Shown one piece after another: positions 1-11,730 of a stretch of 64,000 nucleotides of DNA; the stretch's first letter is position 1, and each line of letters begins with the position of its first letter. This stretch comes from Anisus vortex (lineage: Eukaryota; Mollusca; Gastropoda; Planorbidae), in contig OX421497.1 in assembly GCA_949126835.1 (NCBI GenBank), positions 28,810,742 to 28,874,741 of the forward strand. Direction: 5' to 3'. The notes beneath the pieces were generated by a model. That model did no database searches and had not been told where the DNA came from. It worked only from the letters and a program-made list of their open reading frames with translations. The position numbers were made by a program, and so were the translations under genes.

Positions 1-479
1 ACTTTAAGGTCTTACTCATGAAACTTACTCTGTTCCCTTTTTCTTCTTATATTATAACATCTTCTTATGTCTCCATATATTTCTTATTTCCGTCAATAAT
101 TTGTGAAGATTTTATCTTAAAAAATACATTGACAAAAATACATATCTTTCCCTCCCATCCTTTCATTGTCCCCATCATTAGTTAGGAGGGTCTGGCAGCT
201 TGCAGGTAATGTTTTAGTAAAAAAAGTGTTTATCTGTCGCTATAATTAACTGTCCGTATGTTTAAGTTTCGTGTGATTAAGTTCCGCGTGTTAATATGTC
301 GCGCGTTCAAATGTCAATGTTGATGTAGGCTACTGGTAGTTTTTACAGCTACAGCTAATAATTGGGACATGGGTCTATGAAAGTTGGAACTCTGTAATAA
401 ATACACTGCATATTATAATTTTGAATCAGCCTGGGACCATGTCCCTCTTGACCTCTCTTGGCTACACTACCGGAAATCA
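1..479. other. Intergenic, no gene seen
   Basis: AT-rich sequence with no coding signal that I can support. It ends at the 8-bp target duplication of the MITE that follows. Confidence 0.5.
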
Positions 480-487
480 TTAGCAAA

Positions 488-673
488 CAGTGCCGTTGCA
501 AGGGATTTGGGGGCCCGGGGGGCTTGGCCTCTTTAGGGGCCCCTGCATTTTGACATTCGACATTATGACATAAGAAAAAAACAAATTGGAAACTCCTTTG
601 GGGGCCCTCCTCAAATAGGGGCCCGGGGGGGGGGGGTTCGAATTTGGACCCCCCTCCCCTAGCTACGCCACTG
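488..673. mobile_element. hAT-type MITE (186 bp) with 8-bp TSD
   Basis: The direct repeat TTAGCAAA occurs at 480-487 and 674-681, immediately flanking the element. The ends are imperfect terminal inverted repeats: CAGTGCCGTTGCAAGGG on the left, and CAGTGGCGTAGCTAGGG as the reverse complement of the right end. The interior holds runs of G and C (GGGGCCC motifs) and no ORF. An 8-bp TSD with CAG...CTG ends fits a non-autonomous hAT element. Confidence 0.75.
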
Positions 674-681
674 TTAGCAAA

Positions 682-2102
682 CCAGTTTTTTAAAGATTAA
701 CTAACTTTACGTGTCGACTGGCGTACATAACGACATAGGGCTATTTACGCCTACTAAGCCTACAGGACATAGAGCTATTTACGCTTACTAAGCCCACAGG
801 ACATAGAGCTATTTACGCTTACTAAGCCCACAGGACATAGCTATTTAGGACTACTAAGCTCACTTGGTGGGCTGTGAGACTGTGATGTTACTAGTCTATA
901 TTAGCCTATTTGTTAGGGCCTCTGGAATCAAAAATAGACATCCAAAATGCTATACTCGGAAATAATTATATTACACCTAGAGGCTACTTTGCATATTTAA
1001 GAACAGAGTAAAGATGTTGGTGGGAGTTTAGAGCGAGAGAGTGGTAGCGGAACACGAGACGCAATTGCTAAAGAATTACAAATGCAGTGATCCCTGCATC
1101 TGTTTTAGTCATCTATACTTGCTACACATTGCAATAATTGGAAAAAGTGGAATCAGCTAGGTAACAATAAATATATATCAGATGCCAAGTAGCCTACCTG
1201 GGCGTTTGTTTTTATATCTTTTATTTATATGTTTCTCTGCATGATTGTTTTAATGATATTAGAAGTAGCTTTATTTGGAATTAATATTATAGACTATTAT
1301 TTATTATTAGACTATTATTATAAACATTATTAACAGGTTGTGACAGGGCCTTGGAGTGCCCCTCCAGTCTTGCCCTTCACCCATGACCCAATGCTTGTAC
1401 GTTACGCTCTGGAATAAAGAGCCGGAATGTTCGTTCGACTTGTTTTAAGAGAGACATGTAAAATCGGTTCAGACCAGAAGTCCAGAAGTAAATATGCAGG
1501 ACCTTACACGTACGCCGGTCCGAATTTTGAAGAGGAAAATCTTTAACTGATGCCTGATGAGTAAAAAAGCAAGAAAAGTGGGAAATCTGCCCCAGCCCGA
1601 CCCTGGATGTACTGCACTAACAAGTCACAGCTGTTACAAAGTAGGCCTATGTCTCTGGCAGATTGAGTCCCATAGACACATCAAACCAGAGCTGGGTGTC
1701 AATCCACGTCAAATGTCAAATACGCACGAAATCTAATTTCGTCTTTCGAGACTTAGGAGCCATGAAAATATAACTGTATTAATCTGAATAGACGAAACGA
1801 CCTATAAAAAGTCTTGTCATGGTCTTATGCAGCCCAAACAGCTTGCTGTCGAATAGTTTGGTTAGTGCAGTTTAAATGGCATAAACCTGTTTATTTGTTT
1901 AGGCCCTATTTTATTAATAAGTATAGTATAATTTTCAGTATTATTTACAAATTTAAGCCTAATGTAAAATGTTCTCATATTTCCTAATTTTGTCCCCTCA
2001 AAAAATATAGAATTCTTTTTCTAGTTTTCGATTTTTATTTATGTTGTATTCCAAATGTGCAGATGACTTCCTAACACTAAAAACTTTTCAAATAGTTTCA
2101 AA
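682..2102. other. Intergenic with short direct repeats and a possible LTR scrap
   Basis: Around 720-850 a roughly 40-bp sequence (GGACATAGAGCTATTTACGC) is repeated three to four times. At about 1335-1470 a GC-richer stretch with an AATAAA (GGAATAAAGAGCC) resembles an LTR or 3' end fragment, but I cannot define its ends. No gene is supported. Confidence 0.35.
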
Positions 2103-5100
2103 ATGTTGAAAATGTTCAAGGTCGCATTCATGGCTTCAGTTGTTGCCGTTTGGTTTGTATCCACTGTATATAGCTATGAAGGTATTATGTTGACAATATA
2201 TATTTTTTTCTATTATACATATATAATAATAAATAAAAACTAGAATGCATTAAAAAGAAATTAGATAAAATGTACATTTGTTAGTCAAATGATATTAATT
2301 GATCTCACTACATAGTCTGAGCGTGACTATACTGGTAGACTAGATCTGGTAGAAAGTTTAAATCCAATCTCTGGAAATAACGATGATGTCAGCGTAGGCT
2401 AATTAGCAATGATGTCATAATGATGCCATTGGCGCATAGGGCAGCATAGAAGTCTCTCCACCTTTGTGGGTCATCTGCCAGAACACACATCCTGCCCCGA
2501 ATTTAATTTTTAAAAGGTCCACATTTTACTTTAAAAAAAAAAAACTTTTCAGAAAATGGTCTTACGACAAGCGGCTGCTACACGTTCCCCCTTCTTTTAC
2601 TCGACGCTTACGAGAAAAAAAAACACATAATATACCTTCCTTACCTTCCTTAGTACTATTAAATTAGTATATCTTATCTTATACATTACAGGCGCTCCCT
2701 CTATAAAGAAGATTATTGCGTACTACGCCCATCCGCAGTTTGAGTCTAGTCCTGTATTTCTATTAGTGGTTTAAATGATGTTAAGTCACTGGTTTTCCTG
2801 GTTTGTTCAGGCAACCCATTGTATAGGCAGAAAAGCTGAACTTAAAACATTTTTTTTTCTTTCGACAACAGGTCTGATGGAATCGTTACATCCTGAACGA
2901 AGAGAGTAAGCATAGATCAATTATATTTTATAATTTACTTCTGTGAATTTTTATTAGGTCTAAAAACTTACCAACGCCATTAACGTTGTAGCCTTTCAGT
3001 GCGACAAGGTGATAGGACTTTTTAGGAACTGGACACGAAAGATTGCCGCGTCGGACTACAGAATAGAAATATAATAGAAATAAAGTGTGTAACCAGGTCT
3101 GAGTAGTCAACGCTAGTCAAAACAATATGGCGTTGTCATTACTTCCGGAAACAACAAATAAAACACGATTGCACATTCTATTCTATATTTATTCTGTGCG
3201 TCGGACTGCTATAGGCCTAGATATGGGAAAAATAACAGACATTGTCCCAAACATAGTTTTGTTTGACACCTTAATATTCCATCGTTAGTGGAGGACAAAG
3301 CTTAGGCCTAGGATTATTTAAACTCAAACTGTTTAAAACATGTGTACAAACTTCGCAGCTGTTTGAAAGCCTCATTTCCGAAAGATGGCGCCAAAAGAAA
3401 ACGTTGGATTGTGAATGTCAGATTTGAAGAATCACCTATTTATAATCCCAAACTAATTGCTTGATGCAAAAGAATTTTCGTGTTGTTGTTTTTTATAAAT
3501 CTCCGCATTGTGTTTTTTTAATTACAAAGGACGCAACTCTTGACTAACTTATTTTATAAACAAATGCTACATTTAGCCTAACGCGACTAATACTTTGAGT
3601 ATTAATTATCGCCTACTCACTTTTGATGTTAAAAACGGATTCCTCAAACTAATCTTGTAGCCGTTGTATATTTCTAAAAGACAAGAACTGGCTGTCGATG
3701 TTAAAATCAATTGTCAAACAGCACCAAAAGCATGTTTTTTGTTTACGAAAATGGCGGTAAATTTCACCGGAAGTTCACGATCATACCAGTTCAAAAGGTC
3801 ACACCTAATTAAGACTTTCTACATTTGCTAAAATGATAGCGCGAAAAAAAAGTTTTCAAATCACAGCAAGATCACAGTCACTTCAAATTTCTTTTTATCT
3901 AAATAAAATATAAATAATTAAATAAAACGACCGCATAGTTTTCTTTTGAGAAGATTATTAGAAAAGAAGTAATCTTCTGAGAACTAAAGGCCAAATAAAT
4001 AGGAAAATGTATTAGCAATACAAAGATTATCGAAACTGGTAAGGATATTCGAGAGATTAAATAATTAATACAAAAACCTTTAAGTAAAACCAGATAGTCT
4101 GTATGCTTAATTTAATCAAGTCTTTTCTAAATTTGCTGACAAGTGACCAGAAATATAATACATGTACTATTGAGATCGCCATGGTCAATATGACATAAGC
4201 TTAGGCTTATTATGGGATGTCGGCAAACAGGACACAAGATAACAAACAATGCCTTCATTAATGTTTTTTTGTTTTTATTTAATCAATTTTATTCTTTGAT
4301 AAATATATAGAATTTACGTTTACTTAGGAATAACTTGGTAAACATAATTTTCAAGTAAGATCAAACACTGTAAAACTATGTAGGCCTAAATATTTATTTT
4401 GTATTCCATAATGGTGTTCAATTTTGGCTGATATGTTTGAACAGATTTCGGTAAGTAATTATTATTTACAAATCAAATTGTCACTCAAATTGAAATCCTG
4501 CGAATTTACAATGATCTCATTAGACTTAATAAACATCAATGAACACGAAATGCTCGAAGAACGGGAGATCGTTACAAGCTACAAGTCCAAATTCTAAACA
4601 GCGTTGCCTAAATCCAAACACGAATAACCCTTAGCGTCTATAGTAGAAAGAAATCCTCTCTATAAAAAATGGACGAACGCTCCTAAACGTGAATGGAAAA
4701 ATTCTTTTATACACATGGATGGACTAACTAGGCTGAGAATACGTCAAGTCTAAAATAGCCAATTAATGTTTACTCTGCACATTGTCCAGGTGCTAGCTAT
4801 GGGGAGGGGCTGACTCAATGGTCAACGGTCAGGGGCAGATTATCCAATGTGATTTTCCAGTGGTCTTCCTCAGATAAGACCAAAAAGAGTCTACGTCACA
4901 TGGACTGGCGAATGACAACGTGTTAGATCCCGACAGGCGGCTTTCCTCCAAGATGAGATGGGGAGCCGACCTGGGGGGTCGTTGTATCGCGGTAACGTAA
5001 TGGTTAACACACGATAAATCAATCGTTGTCCACATTTTCACTTGTCTCCAAAGCACATCGCAATGCTCCCAATAGATGGCGTTTTGCTAGCACTAAGATG

Positions 5101-5996
5101 AGTGATTATCGCCCATGATCACTGAAGTCCATGTCGTTATTGTTGTATAATCGTTCTTATATTATATACATATAAAAAAATATGTCAGTGATGTTACATT
5201 TTAAGTATCGTACACGAGACAAGTGAATAATAATAGGCTAGCTGATGGCGGGCTAGAAAGCTCTCATTCATTCCTTTTTCATTCATTCCTTGTTAATTCA
5301 TTACTTGTTATTATATTACAATATCCTAACAATGGCACGGTCTAACAATGGGCTCAACGAGGTCACACGCGGTTGATTTCTCAAACTGCGGATAAGCACA
5401 TAATCATATTACGGCCGCGATTATACCTTAAAAAGTATGCTTGGATCGCACGATTGAAGTAAAAATGGAAAGTAAATTTTAGTGGACCTATTACTTTTAT
5501 GCAAATAAATCATTTACTTCATCACAGTCGGATTACAATTTTGTTTTTTCAATTGTAGATGCATTTTGTCGGGCTCTTCATGCACTGCTCATTGCTGCCC
5601 CCAACATGAATGTGTAAAAGACCCGTAAGTTATTTTTGTAGTAAGGTTTCTTTCTTAAATTTTATTTACACAAATTAGAAATATTAAGTACAAATTATTT
5701 ACAATAAATAGCTAAAATAGAATATTACAACACGGTGAATTTTTTATTTTGAACATGAAATACATGTAGGCCTTTATATGCGAGATATCTATCTGCAAAA
5801 TGCCACGAGTAGTGTCATTCGTTTACAAGGGAATTATTTCTGAAGGTCTTGGTTTTGCTCTCCAGATTTTAAAGAAAATCTACCTAGTTGTTGTTGTTGT
5901 TATTTTCCTAACAATTCACTTCACTTTAATCCTGAGCACAGTTTTAATAGAAGTGCCCAATAACAGTATTAAGGTGGCAGATGTGCCTCAGTTTGA
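2103..5996 (+). CDS. Candidate precursor of a secreted cysteine-rich (ICK/conotoxin-like) peptide
   Basis: Proposed exons are 2103-2181, 2872-2905, 5559-5624 and, weakly, 5981-5996. Exon 1 encodes a hydrophobic leader typical of a signal peptide (core ASVVAVWFV) and ends in phase 1 at G|GTATTA. Exon 2 (34 nt) has a T-rich tract ending in CAACAG before it and GTAAGC after it. Its reading frame joins exon 1 and ends in Arg-Arg, a standard prohormone cleavage site. It shifts the phase by exactly the one base needed to open the cysteine-rich frame of exon 3. Exon 3 starts its mature part with Cys and has the spacing C-X6-C-X3-CC-X4-C, followed by a GTAAGT donor. A 16-nt exon after GTGGCAG at 5980 would add a sixth Cys after four residues and then a stop, giving about 64 residues. 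Reading through the exon 3 donor gives an immediate stop instead. The C-C-CC-C-C order and the signal/pro/mature layout are those of molluscan inhibitor-cystine-knot peptides; venom use is not implied. It could also be a neuropeptide or defence peptide. Exons 1-3 are moderately secure and exon 4 is speculative. Confidence 0.5.
2667..2825 (-). mobile_element. LINE 3'-end fragment, antisense
   Basis: The reverse complement matches the end of the LINE fragment at 51.8-52.1 kb. It has the same GCCTGAACAAACCAGG segment, the same CGCAATAATCTTCTTTATAG segment and the same TAAGATAAGAT tail. It lies in intron 1 of the cysteine-rich peptide gene, just before exon 2. Confidence 0.7.
2906..5558. other. 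Intron of the cysteine-rich peptide gene, no other gene seen
   Basis: AT-rich intronic sequence. A GC-richer block at about 4820-5110 looks like an old retroelement piece, but its family could not be named. CATTCATTCCTT-type repeats occur near 5270. Confidence 0.4.
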
Positions 5997-6607
5997 CACC
6001 AATAAGGATTAACAAAGGGCAGATCGGGTAGGATTTTACAGATAAATCTACAACAATGGCTATTTATATCACTACAATAAGACAAAATGTATTATTAAAA
6101 AAAAAAGTTTACAAGAGTGAGTTGCCATACATTATAAAAATTGCTTGGAAGGCCTCAAAAGTTATTGAATCCTTTATATGATTGTATACGATGGGTTGAC
6201 AAGTATAAAGTGTAGCACCTGACCTAGTAGTAGACCAACAGACCACACAGTGCGCTGCTTTTGACTGGATTATTAAAATGTATATTGGCAAAAAAATGTC
6301 CGACCCAGACTGCTTCACAGGCTACCTTTGTTTTAAAAATGCCAGACCAGTAGCGTCGCCAGGGGGGGAGCAGGGGGGAGCCGCCGCTCCCCCAACGACC
6401 ATTTTCGAAAAAAAAGGGCCTTTTCGGGAAGAATAATTTAATAATTTTAACAAGCCATGAAGCACAATTTATACTGTTTCTAATATTTGTAAATTTAAAT
6501 TTCATTTCAACAACTTAATTTGTTACAATATGATTAATGAACCTTGTTAGATCTAGTTAATTTTAGTTTTATTTAATTTGATACTAAGTGAAGGTCATAC
6601 TCTAGTG
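5997..6607. other. Spacer with one isolated copy of the 43-bp repeat
   Basis: At 6302-6347 there is one full copy plus a partial copy of the unit (GACCCAGACTGC, CTACCTTTG, TTTAAAAAT) that forms the large array at 8149-9543. The next bases (CAGTAGCGTCGCCAGGG at about 6350) resemble a MITE end similar to that at 488. Confidence 0.6.
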
Positions 6608-7819
6608 CAGGGGTCGGCAACTTTTTGCTTATGGTGTGCTAAGCTAGGATTTCTAAATCATTCAGCGTGCCAACAGCCTAAAAGTCAACCTGCTCAATTA
6701 TAGGGCCTACTAGTTTTCTTATAAGACAAAGAGGTAATTTAAATCCGTAGCAAGACCAATGCCAAAAGTAAAGGAACTCTATAGAGAAAATTGTTAAAGC
6801 GTTTTATGTTTAATTTTAAAAAAATAATGTGTTTCACTGTTTGTGATTATCATCCTTTATATTGGCATTTATACCAAATTATATTACCAAACTTCACATT
6901 TATGGTAACTATTTTGTAAAGGTTATCATTTAGTTGTCAAGATACATCTGTAACAACTGCTTATATTGATTATAATATTTTGTTCTCAGTTTATATGAGA
7001 TGTATGAGATGCTCTTTCATTTATTCAAGTGAACACATTAACGTCTCTAATAAATTATCATTTAGCTGAATTGATACAAAGTAACCATACAAATAAAATA
7101 AAAAAATAGTAATAATAACATTAGAAATATTAGCGGAAATAAGCTAATTATCTACCTTTAATTAAAATACAGATTCTAATTTGTATTCAATAGTGATGCC
7201 AAACAAGTTATGTTTTGTAATATAACAAATATTAATGACAAATTATTATTTCTTTAGGCTATATAAACTAGCGTTGTGGTATTCATTACATGATTTAATT
7301 ATTAGAGGTGTAAAATTTACGTTAAACAGTTGTAAGTAAACATTTCCTGCATTAATTATTTGTCCCAACAACCTTAAGGAGTTTATATCTTTAACAATTT
7401 GGCACATTTCGTTACCCATTTCATCGAAGGTTTCAAATTTTAAAATCGCCAATATCTCTACACTTAATTTTTAAAAAAGCATCTACATCTAAGACGTTCG
7501 TAGTAAGAGTTAAGCCAGTTATGCTTGATTAGGTACGAAAAAATTAATTTGAAAGTCTTGAAACTCCACTTTGAATGCTTCGATGTGCTTCTAAAAAAGC
7601 CCAACTATCTATCTTAATATTAATATTATGTCTTTGCAAAGGAAAGTACATATAGTTAAATGTTGGGAAATTGATTTCACTCAATATAAATATTACTGAA
7701 AAATAAAGTTGTTTTTGTTTTCATCAATAATAAAACACCTCTTGGAGTTCTCTGGCGTTCCGTTGAAAATCGCTCTGCGTGCCAAGTTTAGAAGGCGTGC
7801 CTTAGGTTGCCGACCTCTA
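6608..7819. mobile_element. hAT element, non-autonomous (1.2 kb)
   Basis: CTCTAGTG is duplicated at 6600-6607 and 7820-7827. The left end is CAGGGGTCGGCAAC. The right end read in reverse is TAGAGGTCGGCAAC, so the inverted repeats match at 12 of 14 positions. The interior is AT-rich without a transposase ORF. A short relative with the same ends lies at 32318-32496. Confidence 0.75.
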
Positions 7820-7827
7820 CTCTAGTG

Positions 7828-8148
7828 GATACCAGGTCATAGGCAGGCACTTAGAGTGGACAGGAACGGCCAACCGTTTGTGCCCAACTTTTAAGGTGAT
7901 GTATCAGTGGTGCGTGGACACAGCAGACTTGGTTCTCCGAGCCCCAAAGGAGTACGCTCCTCGCATTCTCAAAAACAATTTTGGAGAGGTTCAAATCTGG
8001 TGTACTCACCGAAAAGTAATAATATGACTTAAAGCGCGCTGGCTTTCTTCTTCTCGGCCGTATACGTGTAGTGATCGAAAATTTGGTTACAATAACGTCG
8101 CAAAAAAAAACAACAAAAAAAACAAAGAATTGAAAAGAAAGAAGAAAA
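7828..8148. other. Spacer, possible old retroelement fragment
   Basis: A moderately GC-rich stretch at 7840-8040 differs in composition from its surroundings. It has no intact ORF and no family I recognise. Confidence 0.3.
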
Positions 8149-9543
8149 GACCCAGACTGCTACACAGGCTACCTTTGCTTTAAAAATACAAGACCCATAC
8201 TGCTAAACAGGCTACCTTTGTTTTAAAAATGTCAGACCCATACTGCTTCACAGGCTACCTTTGCTTTAAAAATGTCAGACCCAGACTGCTAAACAGGCTA
8301 CCTTTGCTTTAAAAATGTCAGACCCAGACTGCTAAACAGGCTACCTTTGCTTTAAAAATGTCAGACCCAGACTGCTAAACAGGCTACCTTTGCTTTAAAA
8401 ATGCTAGACCCATACTGCTTCACAGGCGACCTTTGCTTTAAAAATGCTAGACCTATACTGCTTCACAGGCGACCTTTGCTTTAAAAATGCTAGACCCATA
8501 CTGCTTCACAGGCTACCTTTGCTTTAAAAATGCTAGACCCATACTGCTTCACAGGCGACCTTTGCTTTAAAAATGCTAGACCCATACTGCTTCACAGGCG
8601 ACCTTTGCTTTAAAAATACAAGACCCATACTGCTTCACAGGCTACCTTTGCTTTAAAAATGTCAGACCCATACTGTTTCACAGGCGACCTTTGCTTAAAA
8701 AATGTCAGACCCATACTGCTTCACAGGCGACCTTTGCTTTAAAAATGTCAGACCCAGACTGCTAAACAGGCTACCTTTGCTTTAAAAATGTCAGACCCAG
8801 ACTGCTAAACAGGCTACCTTTGCTTTAAAAATACAAGACCCATACTGCTTCACAGGCTACCTTTGCTTTAAAAATGTCAGACCCATACTGTTTCACAGGC
8901 GACCTTTGCTTTAAAAATGTCAGACCCATACTGCTTCACAGGCGACCTTTGCTTTAAAAATGTCAGACCCATACTGTTTCACAGGCGACCTTTGCTTTAA
9001 AAATGTCAGACCCATACTGCTTCACAGGCGACCTTTGCTTTAAAAATGTCAGACCCAGACTGCTTCACAGGCTACCTTTGCTTTAAAAATGTCAGACCCA
9101 TACTGCTTCACAGGCGACCTTTGCTTTAAAAATGTCAGACCCAGACTGCTTCACAGGCTACCTTTGCTTTAAAAATGTCAGACCCAGACTGCTTCACATG
9201 CGACCTTTGCTTTAAAAATGTCAGACCCATACTGCTTCACAGGCGACCTTTGCTTTAAAAATGTCAGACCCATACTGCTTCACAGGCGACCTTTGCTTTA
9301 AAAATGTCAGACCCAGACTGCTAAACAGGCTACCTTTGTTTTAAAAATGCTAGACCCATACTGCTTTACAGGCGACCTTTGCTTTAAAAATGTCAGACCC
9401 AGACTGCTAAACAGGCTACCTTTGTTTTAAAAATGCTAGACCCATACTGCTTCACAGGCGACCTTTGCTTTAAAAATGTTAGACCCAGACTGCTTCACAG
9501 GCTACCTTTGTTTAAAAAATACAAGACCCAGACTGCTATACAG
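8149..9543. repeat. 43-bp minisatellite, about 32 copies
   Basis: The consensus parts in order are GACCCAKACTGC, TWMACAGGC, KACCTTTGC and TTTAAAAATGTCA. Copies differ at a few diagnostic sites (CTAAAC or CTTCAC, GGCTAC or GGCGAC, ATGTCA, ATGCTA or ATACAA). Blocks of variants recur, suggesting multi-unit amplification. There are no unique spacers, so this is not a CRISPR-like array. Confidence 0.9.
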
Positions 9544-10108
9544 ACATGAAAATCAATGAAGTTGTATATATAGGCCCGAGTTTCTCCGGGTTGGCCCACT
9601 GAATAAACCTACAAAGAAAATCGATGCATTAAATCCTTTGTTAAATAAAACTCATTAAGTTTATTCTATCCTTTATGGACAGCTAACCTATTGTAATGCT
9701 ACAGGCCTAAATAGAAATTGTATAAATACTTTTAAACGTTAGTTGTGGTCTATGTACAGAGCCACTTAAAGGGTTTAAAATTTGATAACATTTGAGATGC
9801 CGGCTGGTCCTTGGTTACTACTACGGACTGTTAACAAGTCTTAGTTGTCTCGGTTTCTAACCCTGTCCTCCGATCAATCACAGCCGCCCTGCATGAGGCT
9901 TAGGCAATGGACGTAATAATCTTTATTCAAGAAGAAACGTATGTAACTAACTAACTATAAGACATTTCTTATGTTCATTTTATTGAGTATTGAATGTTTC
10001 CCTTTTTTTTTTACTGTACATTATTGAGAAAAGTAATAGCGACGGCGCACTAAATTGCTCGACACACAATTCCCTGGATAACATAGGCCACTTTGTTTGA
10101 ACTTTGCG

Positions 10109-11722
10109 CAGGGACAGATTTTCCTATAGCTATCAAGGCTTCAGCCTAGGGTCTCAAGACCAAGAGGGGCCTACATTCAAATTGTTAGCAAAATTAAAAT
10201 TACACTATTCTAAAAACAGTGAACACTAAAACACTGTACCGAAATCAACGAGAAATAAAGTTCAATAAAGTTCTGAAAATTCTGAAATCATATTTGAAAC
10301 CTCATTCTAAAGTACCTAAATATCAGACACTAGGTGGTATGCATAGCCTACTCAAAAGCTACAGAAGCTATTTTAGAAAATTACAATGATCTCACCCATG
10401 TGCGCAATTATTTATATTCAGATAATAATACAAAAGGTGATACTAGATTGAGGGCCAACAATCTTTTAGATCAGATGGAAGAATTTGAATTCGTGTTTGT
10501 GCTCATTTCTGGAATCGTATACTGAGACATTTTTCAAGAGTAAAAAAAATTCTTCAAAGCCCTAATATTTTACTAAGTAGTTGTCCAGATTGATAATAGT
10601 CACTTTTGGATATTTTACTTGAAATTAGGGAAGATTTTGATGCACTTGAGCAACAAGCAAAAACACGTTGCCAAATACTGAATATAGAACTTCCAGAAGG
10701 ATAATAAGACGTAAAATGCAAGGGAATTAAGAAAATTCATCTGACCCTGGTGATGCCTTACGAACTCTCTTCAAAGGATAAATTTACGATAAATCATTTA
10801 TTCCTATAATAGATGCACTCGAATCAAATTTTGGAAAAAACGCTTCTGTTTATGATGATGTAGTGAAAATATTTTCCTTTCTTGCCGATCTTACATTATC
10901 AAAGATAGAGTTTCAAAGAGGTGTTGAGCTATTAATGCAAGAATACCCAGAAGATGTCAACCAAAATCTTACTGAAGAACTATTTCATTTCCACACATAA
11001 GTGAGACCATCGCATTAGCCTTAAAAAAAATCCCACATTGTCACATACATAATTGTATCAAATAATATTCAAAGAAAATATTCTAGTGGCTTTCCCCAGT
11101 GTGGAATCAATCTTAAGGCTGTTTCTCAGTTAAATAGTCATTAATTATACTGGAGAAAGGTCATTTTCAAGACTTAAAAAACATCAAAAATCAATTAAGA
11201 AGCACAATGACCCAGGCGAGGTTGTCTGCATTGAGTATTTTGTACAAATGAGACCTTCAGAGAAATAGACTTTGATGAACTTATAGAAGAATTCTGTGTG
11301 AAAAAGTTTAGAAAGAAATTCTTCTAATCTACTATTTCGTGTTAAATGTATACTTGGATTGAATCAGTTCTTAAATAAAATTACTATTAACATAAAATAT
11401 AATATGATATACAATTTGATATTTTTTTATTTTTTTTTGTGATTTGGATTTTGTTAGAATAAAGTTCCATTTTTGGTTTAATTTAAGACTTAAAATTCAT
11501 AATAATTCATACTTAAACTTTAAATGCGAATTTTTATGAAATAAATGTATCTGAATTGAGTTTGGTTTAATCTTCAATACATTGAATACATTTAATTTAA
11601 TTTGATAGAAAATATGAGAAATTTTGTTGCGTATTTTAGTTTCGTAGTCAAAGATTTTCATTTTTAGAAGGGCCTTATAAGTGGAATAGCCCAGGGCCTC
11701 TTTTCATCTAAATCCGGCTCTG
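10109..11722 (+). mobile_element. Fossil hAT transposon (ZMYM1-like transposase remnants)
   Basis: An imperfect 8-bp duplication flanks it: ACTTTGCG at 10101-10108 and ACTATGCG at 11723-11730. The ends are CAGGGACAGATTT and, reversed, CAGAGCCGGATTT. Inside on the + strand are broken reading frames that resemble hAT transposases of the ZMYM1-like type. Examples are VYDDVVKIFSFLADLTLSK at about 10850, TGERSFSRLK at about 11150 and EIDFDELIEEFCVKKFRKKF at about 11265-11325. Many stops and frameshifts show it is dead. Confidence 0.7.
10330..11325 (+). pseudogene. hAT transposase pseudogene
   Basis: This is the coding relic inside the element at 10109-11722. The C-terminal dimerisation signature (TGERSFSRLK, then a DELIEEF block ending in a lysine-rich stop) is readable only by changing frame several times. 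No open stretch exceeds about 63 codons. Confidence 0.6.
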
Positions 11723-11730
11723 ACTATGCG

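Noticed and set aside
5800..6012. 70-codon ORF with a hydrophobic middle
   Set aside because: No homology recognised, a simple Val run encoded by a GTT repeat, and it overlaps the proposed last intron and exon of the cysteine-rich peptide gene.
8149..9543. Regular array resembling a CRISPR locus
   Set aside because: Units are directly adjacent and there are no unique spacers. The setting is a eukaryotic genome, so it is a minisatellite.
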